The notes under the pieces: model-generated
Told to the model about the DNA's origin: nothing
The model's database searches: none
What the model saw: only the letters and a program-made list of their open reading frames with translations
Program-made: the position numbers and the translations under genes
Part shown: piece after piece, positions 31,598 to 40,391 of the stretch
How positions within the stretch are numbered: the first letter of the stretch is position 1
Layout: every line of letters starts with the position of its first letter
Virus record (IMG/VR): IMGVR_UViG_3300042935_001018
Span: 1 to 64,000 of that record
Origin: a virus
Reading direction: 5' to 3' (one strand)
DNA length: 64,000 bases

Positions 31598-33141
31598 AAC
31601 AGTATTTTTGTTCCTGTTGATATCTGGTAATTAAGTATTTCTGCATTCCATTGATAAGCTCCTGAGAATGAAATACTCCATTTGAACTTATCAGTTAATT
31701 TAAAATCTATGTTAGCTAGAGGTACTAGTAGCATTCCTGAACTGTACCACTGACCTTGGTAGTAGAAGATATAAGGTGAATATACGCCCAACAGCATTAC
31801 GTTTCCACCTATTGATTTTCCTCCTTTAAAGTTTGTAAATCCTCCTCCGACTATGGACCAGTTCCGGAACCAGCTCTTCCCCAGCTGCCCGGCAGTAAAA
31901 TTAGTACCCAACATCATTGTAGCAGGTCCTGCTTTTTGAGCTGCTAGAGCTGTGGTTGTATTAAACCAATCGGTCTTAAAGTTAGTCATCACCGAATTGG
32001 AGAATACCCCCATAAACCCTTTAGCTTTATAAGAACCATATAGAGTAGTATTCAGAACATTCTCACCGGTAGTGTAATTCAGATTAACTCCTTTGATAAA
32101 GTTTTGCTTGGTATTGACATGGGTGATGGAGGAGTTGAACCTAAAATTATCCTGACCCGTGTCCCTGATGTTGCCGGAGTTTCTGATGGCGACAAAGTCA
32201 CCGGAGCCTATGAGAGCTCCTCTACCTACTTTCTCTTGCCTGCTTTTTTGCTTTTGACCTCCGCCGCCGCTTTTACCACCACCATTGCCATTTGACGAGC
32301 TTTCAGACTCCCCACCTGATGCTGAGGTTGTGTTTTCTTGCCCACCGACTGCTCCTGATTCCGTACCACCGCCCTCAGTCGAGCCTCCTCCTCCTGAAGA
32401 TGGAATAGATCCTCCTCCGCCTTCACCCTGACCGGAGGAAGGTTGACCTGATCCCGAACCACCCGATCCCGAACCGCCTGAGCCTGAGCCGCCTGAAGAA
32501 CCAGAGCCTCCAGTTCCTGAACCTCCTCCGGAACCTCCGCCAGAACCCGAGCCAGAGCCACCGCCACCAGTACTACCGCTACCGCCACTCCCACCAGTGC
32601 TCCCTCCACTGCCTGTAGAGCCTGTTCCGGAGCTACCGGAGCTAGACCCAGAACTACTACCGCCATTCCCAGAACTACTAGAGCTGCTACCAGAAGAATT
32701 CGAACCATTGTCATTATTATTTGTATTTGAAGTTCCACCACCTGCTACACCTCCGCCCGGAATAGCGGATGATCCTATGTTCCCGCCTAGACTGGCGGCG
32801 ATACTAACTATGCCTGATACGTTATTGACCGTATTAGTGCCAATAGCTGCATTTGATCCTGTTGTGATAGTACCCCCGCCTCCAGCGCAGGGGTTACTTC
32901 CTGCAGGCACACTTGCATTAACACTTTGTACCCAAAGCTCGAAGGCTCCGGCCTGTAGCTGGGCTGCTGTAAAAGTATTGTATTGTCCGGCATAAAAGAG
33001 CGTTACAGAGCCTGATGGCTGGGTAATGGTAACAGAGTTAAGTATTCCTGTGCAAGGATCGGTGTAGGTATAGATATACTGACTATACCCTTTGAACCAT
33101 GCAATTAGAAATATTAACGCTATTTTCCATTTACCATCCAT
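31594..33141 (-). CDS. Gly/Ser-rich outer-membrane barrel protein (515 aa)
   Basis: Hydrophobic N-terminus (IALIFLIAWFKGYSQ, signal-like). Residues about 25-110 form a small beta domain, about 125-300 are extreme Gly/Ser low complexity, and about 310-515 look like beta strands ending YQISTGTKILL. A surface barrel with a long flexible linker is the simplest model. Low complexity opens other frames, which are not genes. Overlaps the CsgG-like gene by 11 bp. Confidence 0.6.
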   Translation of the reverse strand: MDGKWKIALIFLIAWFKGYSQYIYTYTDPCTGILNSVTITQPSGSVTLFYAGQYNTFTAAQLQAGAFELWVQSVNASVPAGSNPCAGGGGTITTGSNAAIGTNTVNNVSGIVSIAASLGGNIGSSAIPGGGVAGGGTSNTNNNDNGSNSSGSSSSSSGNGGSSSGSSSGSSGTGSTGSGGSTGGSGGSGSTGGGGSGSGSGGGSGGGSGTGGSGSSGGSGSGGSGSGGSGSGQPSSGQGEGGGGSIPSSGGGGSTEGGGTESGAVGGQENTTSASGGESESSSNGNGGGKSGGGGQKQKSRQEKVGRGALIGSGDFVAIRNSGNIRDTGQDNFRFNSSITHVNTKQNFIKGVNLNYTTGENVLNTTLYGSYKAKGFMGVFSNSVMTNFKTDWFNTTTALAAQKAGPATMMLGTNFTAGQLGKSWFRNWSIVGGGFTNFKGGKSIGGNVMLLGVYSPYIFYYQGQWYSSGMLLVPLANIDFKLTDKFKWSISFSGAYQWNAEILNYQISTGTKILL

Positions 33142-33871
33142 ACTGCTCCATGCGCTTGACGAGGTTTACAGTCGCAACCTCTAACGCACGTTGTGTAGCA
33201 ACGCCAACTGTTGAACCATCAAACCCCATCTGAGGATTCTTAAAGAAGCCCTCACCAACTTGGGTTGAAGTTCCTTGACCTGAAGCCACAATATACTGTC
33301 CGTTATCCACATTTACCATTCGGATCTGAATGCCGATGATAGTAGTATTGGTCTTATTTGTTTTACCTTTATCGTAAGTCTCAGCATATGATACAGAGAA
33401 GTCATAGATCTCAGCATACACAACATACTTAGGAACGGCAATGCCTTCCATTGTAAGTTGAGTCTTGCCATTTGAAAGTCCGTTTAGTTCAGTCTCCCAA
33501 GCATCAAGCATCTGATTCTGAATTGCTTCTTTCTCTTCAGCGTAAGTAAAGCGACCGGTCTGTTCGAAGTTCTCAATGATTCTATTCGATACACCCATAC
33601 CCACTCTCTTGTCTCTTAACTCAGGGAACATATCCCAAAGCTCTTTATTGACATTAAGCTTAGATAGCTGCACTACCTGCTTCTGACCGGTAAAGGCTGG
33701 AAGAGTATTTAGAGCTTCTGCTTTCTCAAACTCGGCTGTATACTGTTGTACACCTACAGAAGATTTACATGAGGTCGCTAACGTACCTACAACTAACATT
33801 CCACCTACAACCAGAAGTACCCCTATAGGAGCGAAAATCTTTTCCATAATCTCGTCTCTTCTAGTTCTCAT
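33131..33871 (-). CDS. CsgG-like outer-membrane lipoprotein (246 aa)
   Basis: Lipobox LATSC after a hydrophobic segment. Then GMGVSNRIIENFEQTGRF, a block of beta strands with YVVYAEIYDFSVSYAET, and GVATQRALEVATVNLVKRM, which match the CsgG curli secretion-channel fold. ATG at 33871 overlaps the upstream stop (TAATG); an ATG at 33847 gives a shorter signal. CsgG forms a nonameric outer-membrane pore in curli systems. Curli subunits (CsgA/B) are not seen here. Confidence 0.75.
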   Translation of the reverse strand: MRTRRDEIMEKIFAPIGVLLVVGGMLVVGTLATSCKSSVGVQQYTAEFEKAEALNTLPAFTGQKQVVQLSKLNVNKELWDMFPELRDKRVGMGVSNRIIENFEQTGRFTYAEEKEAIQNQMLDAWETELNGLSNGKTQLTMEGIAVPKYVVYAEIYDFSVSYAETYDKGKTNKTNTTIIGIQIRMVNVDNGQYIVASGQGTSTQVGEGFFKNPQMGFDGSTVGVATQRALEVATVNLVKRMEQYGW

Positions 33872-34251
33872 TACTTACCGGCGTTCTGGTCTTCTCTCTG
33901 CTTTTTAAGGCGAGCCATTCTTTCGGCTGGAGTTTCTTTCTTCTCTTCAGCTGGAGCTGCTGGAGCTGGTGCTGCTGCTTGAGCTGGTACTTCACGAACA
34001 GTCTCTTTGATGATAGTAGTACCACCACCGGAGTTGTTCTGCTGCTGGGTATTGTTGTTCTCAAGGTTAACGATAACTGGAGCCGGGGCAGGAGCTACCT
34101 GCTCAGTTTTAGTCTCCTCTTCATCCTCAATACCTAACAAGCTATTAATGTGAGTAGTAGCCCAGATACCAATACCTGTTACAGCTGTACCTAATACTCC
34201 TAGGACTGTCTTCTTTACGCTAGACATTCCGCCTTCTTGTTCTTCACTCAT
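33871..34251 (-). CDS. Single-span protein with Pro/Ala-rich stalk (126 aa)
   Basis: One membrane segment (KKTVLGVLGTAVTGIGIWATT) near the N-terminus, then an acidic stretch, an Asn/Gln/Gly linker and a Pro-Ala-rich tail (PAQAAAPAPAAPAEEKKE). No enzymatic domain. It overlaps the CsgG-like gene by 1 bp and may be an inner-membrane partner or spacer. Confidence 0.55.
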   Translation of the reverse strand: MSEEQEGGMSSVKKTVLGVLGTAVTGIGIWATTHINSLLGIEDEEETKTEQVAPAPAPVIVNLENNNTQQQNNSGGGTTIIKETVREVPAQAAAPAPAAPAEEKKETPAERMARLKKQREDQNAGK

Positions 34252-34256
34252 GACTT

Positions 34257-36191
34257 TTAGAATTTAATTAATTTGTAAACTTTATCTCTGTCGTTCATAA
34301 CCAGTCTTACGAAGTAAGTACCTTTTGGTAAATCACCCAGGTAGATTCCTTTGTATTGGAAGCCTAGATCTGTTTGATTAATTTTTTCAGCCTTTAGGAT
34401 TTGACCTTGCATGTTTGCAATCACCATAGTTAGAGGCTGCTTATCTTCTGTGTAGAATTCTGCTATAGCCCATCCACCGGTCATATCCGATACTGGGTTA
34501 GGGTATACGTGGAAGCCGTAGATCTTCTCCGTTGTAATAGGATCTAGAGTAGCTCTTCCGTTGATGATCGAACCATCGTTAAGAGAAGGCTTAACTGATA
34601 GGTCATCTGCTTTTTCGTTACCAGCTGCTTTGTCGAAGATTCTTAGAGGAGCTGAAGTCCATCCTAGGATTGATTTAACTCTAAAGCGGAATGTAAATGC
34701 ATTGCTCATTGCTTCTAGCACTGCAGGGTTCATCTTATCTTCGTGACCGGCCCAGAACACTCTGCCTTTCTCTACACTAATAAGACTGGTCCATTTAGCT
34801 GCTACTGGTCCTGCTTCGATTGAGATGAACTCAAAGATGTTGGTGTCGTATTCAAAGCCCATCTGAGCTGCTCCAATCTTGTTACCGAATGTGTACATAG
34901 TAACTGGAACGTCAACGAAGTTGTCTGCAGTAAGTACTAGCTTAGGGAATCTAAACTGAACTGTGTCAGGCTTGTTTGACATATAGACTGCTGGGTCTAG
35001 AACGTATTCTGTGATACCGCCTCCGGCTGGGTTGATCTTAGCAAGGATTGTTGCTGGATTGTTGTAGCCGGTTGTTGTAGCGTCACCAACTACGTAGATG
35101 TAAGGATTGATTGAGTCTAGACTATTAACAATAGTATCGATTGCGTATCTTCTAGGAGTAGTAGCCCAGTTAGGAGCTCCGGTAGCTAGAGTTGCAGGAT
35201 CGTACTCACCAGGCCATAATGTTGCAACGTTGTTTACTCCTGTAAATAATCCACTCCAGGTAGTTGACTGAAGAGCTAATCTATTGAATACGGCAAAGCC
35301 GTCAGAGATAGTTACTGTCTGTGATTGGTTGATATCACCTTCGTACCACTCTATACCTGCTAAAGTATCTTGGCCGGTAACGTGGTTGGCTAATTTATAG
35401 GCGTCTGTGATTGAGATTGCACCACCGTCAGACATTGAGTCAGTCTGAGCAGCGATCTTAAGATGCCAGTAGTTTGTATCAAGAGGGTGAGTAAACTCTA
35501 CTAGACCTGCTGCATTAGTTGAATCAGAAGAGATTGGCTGCCAAGTTGCAAGAGGAGTTGACTTGAGTCTCTTTGCAGCTGAGAACCAAACTCCTTGAGC
35601 TGGTGATCCGTCTGCGTTCTTAGCTCTGACTGGGAAAGTCATCGGAGTCATTTGGAATGCACCTCCGTAGTTGAATAAGGTTAGAGTAACGTCGGTACCG
35701 CTACCAACTGTTGCAAGGTTGGTGTAGGAGCTGGCTCCTGTGATGGCCATTGAGTTAGTAACTCCTTTGTAGTTAGATCCGTGATTAAGTCTTAACTTAA
35801 ACATCGCACCATCATTCCAGTCATAGGAAGTATTGGTACCGGTGTAAGTTGCTACAACGTTGATATACCCGCTAGCATTTACATCGAAGTAAGATCCGTA
35901 CTTATCTGATACCGACTGTGCTGTTGGACCCCAGAACATGGTAGCTCCAGAGAATTTAGTATTGTCGTAAAACAATCTAAACTGGACAGCTTTAACTGGT
36001 GTTGCAGTTGGGTTAGCAAAGTGTACGTAGATATCGGTGTAGGTGGCCGGGTGATTAGCCAGAGTAAACAAAGTATCTACTAGAATGTAAGGAGTAGATG
36101 AGTTAGGAGCTGGTAGGATCTCATTAGCACCATTCTGTGCTTGAGCTGTTAATCCTAAAATTGCAGCGAGTACTACAAAGATTTTTTTCAT
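34257..36191 (-). CDS. Secreted cohesin-like protein with T9SS type A sorting domain (644 aa)
   Basis: Start at 36191 (MKKIFVVLAAILGLTAQAQ is the signal peptide). Two cohesin-type beta domains (YILVDTLFTLANHPATYTD..., and VDVPVTMYTFGNKIGAAQM...) flank a dockerin-like part (GDINQSQTVTISDGFAVFN). The last 80 residues (GFHVYPNPVSDM..., LPKGTYFVRLVM, KVYKLIKF) are a classic T9SS type A C-terminal domain. It would be exported by Sec and then the host T9SS to the cell surface. Confidence 0.9.
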   Translation of the reverse strand: MKKIFVVLAAILGLTAQAQNGANEILPAPNSSTPYILVDTLFTLANHPATYTDIYVHFANPTATPVKAVQFRLFYDNTKFSGATMFWGPTAQSVSDKYGSYFDVNASGYINVVATYTGTNTSYDWNDGAMFKLRLNHGSNYKGVTNSMAITGASSYTNLATVGSGTDVTLTLFNYGGAFQMTPMTFPVRAKNADGSPAQGVWFSAAKRLKSTPLATWQPISSDSTNAAGLVEFTHPLDTNYWHLKIAAQTDSMSDGGAISITDAYKLANHVTGQDTLAGIEWYEGDINQSQTVTISDGFAVFNRLALQSTTWSGLFTGVNNVATLWPGEYDPATLATGAPNWATTPRRYAIDTIVNSLDSINPYIYVVGDATTTGYNNPATILAKINPAGGGITEYVLDPAVYMSNKPDTVQFRFPKLVLTADNFVDVPVTMYTFGNKIGAAQMGFEYDTNIFEFISIEAGPVAAKWTSLISVEKGRVFWAGHEDKMNPAVLEAMSNAFTFRFRVKSILGWTSAPLRIFDKAAGNEKADDLSVKPSLNDGSIINGRATLDPITTEKIYGFHVYPNPVSDMTGGWAIAEFYTEDKQPLTMVIANMQGQILKAEKINQTDLGFQYKGIYLGDLPKGTYFVRLVMNDRDKVYKLIKF

Positions 36192-36246
36192 AGAGGGTCG
36201 TAAGTTATGTTTAAATTCCAAAAACAATTACCTACAACAATTCCAT

Positions 36247-36254
36247 TATAAATA
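36247..36254 (-). promoter_or_regulatory. Class II element TATTTATA
   Basis: Intergenic, 56 bp upstream of the start at 36191. No TTG 20 bp upstream. Confidence 0.45.
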
Positions 36255-36307
36255 TAAACAGGAAGAGGGACCAGAAGTCCCTTTCCTAATTAAAGTATAC
36301 CTTACGC

Positions 36308-36409
36308 TTACTCTTCTTCTTCAGAGTGGTCGTTGTAGATGGATTCTTGCATTCCATCGTACATCCATACCGGCTCGTTGAAGTGAACGCTAATCTGTAC
36401 TGCTTTCAT
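36308..36409 (-). CDS. Tiny acidic protein (33 aa)
   Basis: Overlaps the end of the zinc-ribbon gene by 20 bp. Begins MKAVQISVHFNEPVWMYDGM, ends EEEE. No family recognised. Confidence 0.4.
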   Translation of the reverse strand: MKAVQISVHFNEPVWMYDGMQESIYNDHSEEEE

Positions 36410-36632
36410 CTCCCCCCAGGTCTTTTAGTTCTTTAGGCAAGAACTCTGTATTGACGTGTCCGCATGACTTGCATGCAAAGACTGGGATTGGGAGGTAGGA
36501 TGTTTGACCTGTGCCGGTTAGTAGCCCTGATACCTTGCGGATGTGTAGTGCCTGCTCGAAGTAAATACCTCCGCACTTCTCACACTCTACCGGAAGGGTT
36601 TGATCCAGACTTACATTTAAGTTCTGATTCAC
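36390..36632 (-). CDS. Conserved zinc-ribbon phage protein (80 aa)
   Basis: CEKCGGIYFEQALHIRKVSG, then IPVFACKSCGHVNTEFLP, a two-CxxC zinc ribbon. The composition matches a small protein I recall in T4-like marine phages. Adjacent to tail genes. Function unknown; it could bind DNA or tail structures. Confidence 0.7.
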   Translation of the reverse strand: MNQNLNVSLDQTLPVECEKCGGIYFEQALHIRKVSGLLTGTGQTSYLPIPVFACKSCGHVNTEFLPKELKDLGGDESSTD

Positions 36633-36928
36633 TACTTACTAGCTTTGCGACCTTTAGTAGCAGTTCTCTTAGGAGCAGGCTTAGCTACAGCTGCAGTCTC
36701 TGCAGGAGCATTTTTTTTTGCAACTGGTTTACGACCACGGCGTGGCTTACCTGCAGCAGCTTCAGCAACGTCAGAAGCTTGTTTAGCTACCTCTTTTGCA
36801 GCGGCAACTACATCTTTTACTTCTTCCTTTACTCTTTCAACTCTCTCTTGAACTTGCTCGACTTTCTCAACAATCTTCTCGTCAATAGTAGTCTTACCTA
36901 ACAACCAATTCCAAAAACGTTTTAACAT
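36632..36928 (-). CDS. Coiled-coil protein with histone-H1-like tail (98 aa)
   Basis: N-terminal MLKRFWNWLLGKTT, then a long heptad-like helix (EKVEQVQERVERVKEEVKD), then a basic Pro/Ala/Lys tail (KPRRGRKPVAKKNAP, TKGRKASK). One-base overlap with the zinc-ribbon gene. Likely DNA- or membrane-associated; function unknown. Confidence 0.65.
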   Translation of the reverse strand: MLKRFWNWLLGKTTIDEKIVEKVEQVQERVERVKEEVKDVVAAAKEVAKQASDVAEAAAGKPRRGRKPVAKKNAPAETAAVAKPAPKRTATKGRKASK

Positions 36929-36944
36929 AGTTTTGACTTTTTAT

Positions 36945-36962
36945 TTTATATAAATATATAAA
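36945..36962. repeat. 18-bp near-palindrome, copy 1
   Basis: TTTATATAAATATATAAA, matching its reverse complement except at two central bases. An identical copy is at 51049-51066. It contains the class II core (36949-36956) 21 bp upstream of the start at 36928. Confidence 0.65.
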
Positions 36963-36988
36963 GATTTACTTTTCGTTCAAACTTTTTT

Positions 36989-38779
36989 TTAAAGAGCATA
37001 CCAAGTAGTTCCATCCCACATATAAGGTCTAGGAGGAACACTGCTGGATACTGCAAATGAGCCTACAGGTGCTCCTATCGGAAGTACAGAAGTTGGCTGA
37101 AGTGTAAGTACCTTTCCTAAGGTTATGAATATATCAGTTGCAAAGCTAGCACTATCCGGGCTATTAACTCTAAGCGATCCAGCTCCGTTAACAACTACTT
37201 CGTAGATAAATGGTCCACCTGAAGGACCGTCTGAGATTCTAAACTCACTTGCACCTGTTCCAGGCTGTATTCTAAGCTCATTATTAGCTCCGAGTGTGAT
37301 AACTCTATCTCCTGTTAATGTTCCGTTTGAATTGTAGAGGTTAGGAGCATGTGAAGCACTAGCTACTGTAAGTTTTGAAGCAGTTACGTAACCTAATAGA
37401 CCTTGTGTGCCTGAAATACCGGTTAAGTCATACCCTGCAACATACCCATAATTAGCTTCACTGAGGTTATTAAAAGTTACTCTATCAGATCCACTAACAG
37501 TAAAGAAAGCGTTAGTATTATTAAATTTTAGAGCATTAGTACTAAGGTTAACTTCTCTTGCTGCTGTTAAAGTACCGTCTGAATTATATAAATTAGGAGC
37601 AAACGAAGCACTAGGTACAGATACTAGAGTAATACTTTCTGTAGTTCCGTCTCCTTGGTTGAAAGTAATGACGTTGCTGCTTATTGAAGACGAGTAGTAG
37701 AATGAACCTGTCCTAGCATTTGTAACGTAAGAACCTGTAGCAGCTTCTAAGCTACCAAGTCTAGTGTTGGCTGAGCCTGAGAAGCTATTTAATGCATTAA
37801 TACTTATTTGAGCTGAGCCTGAGAAAATATTTAATCCGGTAATGCTTGTTTGAGCTGAGCCTGAGAAAGTATTTAATCCGGTAATGCTTGTTTGAGCTGA
37901 GCCTGTAAAGTTGTTAAGAGCTGTAATGTCTGTTGCTGATGTAGATCCTGTATTGATTGTAACAGTTACGGCTGACCCTACGTTAGTAGCAGTAACAGCA
38001 TTACCTACGAAATCAAAGGTTCTTGCATTCTCAGTTAACACAGTACCTTCATTAGATGCTGTGATAGCGAAACCACCACCACCACCTCCGGCAAGTCCGG
38101 ATAGGTCTAGGTTGTAGGTATTGGTACTACTATGTAATGTTAATGCGGAAGTTGTACTGTTGTAAGAACCGCTGTATAGGAATGAACCTGTTTGGGTAGC
38201 ATAAACGTAGGAATCTCTAGTTAAATCTAATGTTATACAGTAGTCATCAGACGCAGTAGTTCCAATAACTGCGTTAACCAATACGTTAATTGAACCTACT
38301 CCAAAGCCTCCTGGAACTTGGTTAACTGTACCCTTAATATAGTTTTTATCATCTACGTAGACTATCATTTTATCTCCAACTTTGTAGGCTAGATTTTCAC
38401 CGAACAGGCCATTTAAAGTACTGCCTGTAGGAACAAATTGGAGATTAAGAATACCTGCGTTGTATCCATCGTACGTAAAGCCGTTAACAATACATCTATC
38501 AAATAAATGATTTACAGTAGTGCCGCCACCGCTTCCACTTCCAAACTCTATCCAGTTAGAACCAGTATTCCAGTTAGATACACTGCTTCCTTTAAACCCG
38601 TAAAACTTACCGGATCCAGAATCAAATACTATCGTACCCACATTCCTCTTATCGGAAGGTATACTTCCAGTATTGTTAATAGAAGCTAGAGGGTATGCAG
38701 TTCCTTTTAAAGAAGTAGCATCAACTAACGGGTAGTTAGTGTTGTTATTTTCTAGAATGTCAGGAAAAAATATAGCCAT
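36989..38779 (-). CDS. Tail-fibre-like structural protein (596 aa)
   Basis: No signal peptide. N-terminal attachment part (MAIFFPDILENNNTNYPLV), then Ser/Thr/Asn-rich beta regions and a middle coiled-coil-like repeat of four 14-residue units (LNTFSGSAQTSITG). The repeated APNLYNSDGTL and C-terminal VPPRPYMWDGTTWYAL are typical of trimeric phage fibres and their tips. Likely a receptor-binding fibre subunit. Confidence 0.75.
   Translation of the reverse strand: MAIFFPDILENNNTNYPLVDATSLKGTAYPLASINNTGSIPSDKRNVGTIVFDSGSGKFYGFKGSSVSNWNTGSNWIEFGSGSGGGTTVNHLFDRCIVNGFTYDGYNAGILNLQFVPTGSTLNGLFGENLAYKVGDKMIVYVDDKNYIKGTVNQVPGGFGVGSINVLVNAVIGTTASDDYCITLDLTRDSYVYATQTGSFLYSGSYNSTTSALTLHSSTNTYNLDLSGLAGGGGGGFAITASNEGTVLTENARTFDFVGNAVTATNVGSAVTVTINTGSTSATDITALNNFTGSAQTSITGLNTFSGSAQTSITGLNIFSGSAQISINALNSFSGSANTRLGSLEAATGSYVTNARTGSFYYSSSISSNVITFNQGDGTTESITLVSVPSASFAPNLYNSDGTLTAAREVNLSTNALKFNNTNAFFTVSGSDRVTFNNLSEANYGYVAGYDLTGISGTQGLLGYVTASKLTVASASHAPNLYNSNGTLTGDRVITLGANNELRIQPGTGASEFRISDGPSGGPFIYEVVVNGAGSLRVNSPDSASFATDIFITLGKVLTLQPTSVLPIGAPVGSFAVSSSVPPRPYMWDGTTWYAL
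37756..37924 (-). repeat. 42-bp tandem repeat inside fibre gene
   Basis: About four units. Two central units are near identical at DNA level (gagcctgagaaagtattta and neighbours). Each encodes 14 residues, as expected for a fibre coiled coil. Confidence 0.7.
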
Positions 38780-38783
38780 GATC

Positions 38784-39806
38784 TTAAGATATTGTTAATG
38801 TTACTCCTGAACCAAATGCACCTTTTTGTTTTGATTGATATACTCTAAATGAAGTTGAGGAACTATAAGCGTTTGCCACGGTAAAGTCTCCTACTTTATC
38901 GAATGCTGTTATTACCGATAATGCCCCATCTTTAATTACATTTGATAAATCACCATAAGACGCTGGGTAGATTATGTAAGTGTATTTAGTAGGGTCGTTA
39001 TTATTAGCATCACAGGTTGGAGTCCAGGCTTTAGTTGTGGTGAGGGTACTAGTCACAGTATCAGAGTTGATAACACTCTGAGCTGAGGCGTTATCTGTAA
39101 TTGGAGTAGAGCTAGCAGCTAAATAGTTTCTCCAGTAGAAAGCAAAGCCTGTATTTGTAGATTGAGTATCGGCAGTAGTCTGACTCTTAGTATTGACAAT
39201 AAACGTAACATTGCCCGCTGTAGTTGCTCTATTAATCGTCAGAGCAGATCCTAATGTAAAGGCGTTAGTTCCTGAAAGAGTGTTAGAAAAATACGCCTGG
39301 AGTAGTCCTGAATCTGCTCCAGAACCTGTAATGCTAGCAGATACTGGATAGTTTCCATCTGGGCTATCCACGGTTGCTAGGAATGAAGCTGAGTTACAGG
39401 TAAAAGAGTTACCTACATCTCTAGTGGCTGTTGATCTAGTAGTACCGTCAAGTTTAATCAGTAAGCTACTAATAGTAGGCTCTATGTAAGTTATCAGCAT
39501 TGATCTTAGTAGAGCTTCAATAGTGGAGCCGGCAGTAAATAAGTCACCTGGGGAGACCCCTCCTACTGTCTGGTTTGAAGTTAAATTTTGAACTAGAGTA
39601 GTTCCACCACCGACGCCACCGCCTGAACCTGTATTGACGGTTAAGTTAAATGTGCTACCATCCCCCTTAGTAAACGTAAGCACGTTACTGGAGACGGAAC
39701 CTGTTGCTATAAGTGAGTTAAGGCTGCTGGACAGGTATGTAAAGTTGCCATCAAGTTCTGAGTAGGTTAGTTCAGAACCTTTAACAAGTCTTAGAGTTAG
39801 TGGCAT
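38784..39806 (-). CDS. Tail or baseplate fibre protein (340 aa)
   Basis: Start at 39806 (MPLTLRLVKGSELTYSELDG). The motif LRLVKGSxLTxxELDxNFTYL occurs at the start of tail-fibre and baseplate proteins in large phages. The rest is Ser/Thr-rich beta. Gene end lies five bases before the fibre gene. Confidence 0.7.
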   Translation of the reverse strand: MPLTLRLVKGSELTYSELDGNFTYLSSSLNSLIATGSVSSNVLTFTKGDGSTFNLTVNTGSGGGVGGGTTLVQNLTSNQTVGGVSPGDLFTAGSTIEALLRSMLITYIEPTISSLLIKLDGTTRSTATRDVGNSFTCNSASFLATVDSPDGNYPVSASITGSGADSGLLQAYFSNTLSGTNAFTLGSALTINRATTAGNVTFIVNTKSQTTADTQSTNTGFAFYWRNYLAASSTPITDNASAQSVINSDTVTSTLTTTKAWTPTCDANNNDPTKYTYIIYPASYGDLSNVIKDGALSVITAFDKVGDFTVANAYSSSTSFRVYQSKQKGAFGSGVTLTIS

Positions 39807-39824
39807 ACTACGAGAGGTTTTACA

Positions 39825-39833
39825 TATAAATAG
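39825..39833 (-). promoter_or_regulatory. Class II element TATTTATA
   Basis: Minus strand CTATTTATA, 19 bp upstream of the start at 39806. Confidence 0.5.
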
Positions 39834-39852
39834 CACCTTCGTAGCAGAGTAC

Positions 39853-40356
39853 CTATTTGAACTTAGGAACGCTTACTTGCTTGTACCCGTACTTCTTTTC
39901 AAGTACTAGGTAAAGCTCCTTTACACTATCGCCATCCAGGTTCATAATCTCTTCTTCTACTTTTTCTCGAGATAAGCCGTAGTTCTTTTTACACTCCTTA
40001 TATATACCTTCCAACCGCTTGGCTTCTTCTTTAGTATGATCTTCAAGCAGGCGTTTCCACCGAGCCATATTCAGACTCTGAGATTCATTAAATCCAACGA
40101 TATCAACTTTATTTATATAGGCATGACGGAGTTTATGCTCTACTAACTCGGCCTCGTACTTATAATGAGGAAAGTCAAAGTCACCGTTCATAACCTTCTC
40201 CTTGAAATGAGCTTGAGGAAACAAAGGCTTCTTCTTAGCTACATAACCTCTCCACCACATAAAACGATCGTAAGGCTTCTTGTAGCAGTTCTCAGCAAAG
40301 TAACTCTCCAACCACTCTACCGAGTGAACGGGCTTAAACGGACATAGATCTAACAT
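39853..40356 (-). CDS. Hypothetical protein (167 aa)
   Basis: Begins MLDLCPFKPVHSVEWLESYF, aromatic and basic N-terminus (MWWRGYVAKKKPLFP), helical C-terminus (KKNYGLSREKVEEEIMNLD). No family recognised. The ATG is three bases after the -7 box, so the mRNA may be leaderless. Confidence 0.55.
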   Translation of the reverse strand: MLDLCPFKPVHSVEWLESYFAENCYKKPYDRFMWWRGYVAKKKPLFPQAHFKEKVMNGDFDFPHYKYEAELVEHKLRHAYINKVDIVGFNESQSLNMARWKRLLEDHTKEEAKRLEGIYKECKKNYGLSREKVEEEIMNLDGDSVKELYLVLEKKYGYKQVSVPKFK

Positions 40357-40359
40357 ACC

Positions 40360-40390
40360 TAAAGATAGTAACTTTTATTTAAAAAAGCAA
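40360..40390 (-). promoter_or_regulatory. Class I promoter, leaderless start
   Basis: Minus strand TTG (40390-40388), 20 bp, TATCTTTA (40367-40360), then GGT and the ATG. Confidence 0.7.
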
Positions 40391-40391
40391 C

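Noticed and set aside
32226-32741. Long alternative minus-strand frame and plus-strand frame 32597-32995 across the Gly/Ser-rich gene
   Set aside because: Both arise from GC-rich Gly/Ser codon repetition. Only the 515-aa frame has a signal-like N-terminus and barrel-like C-terminus.
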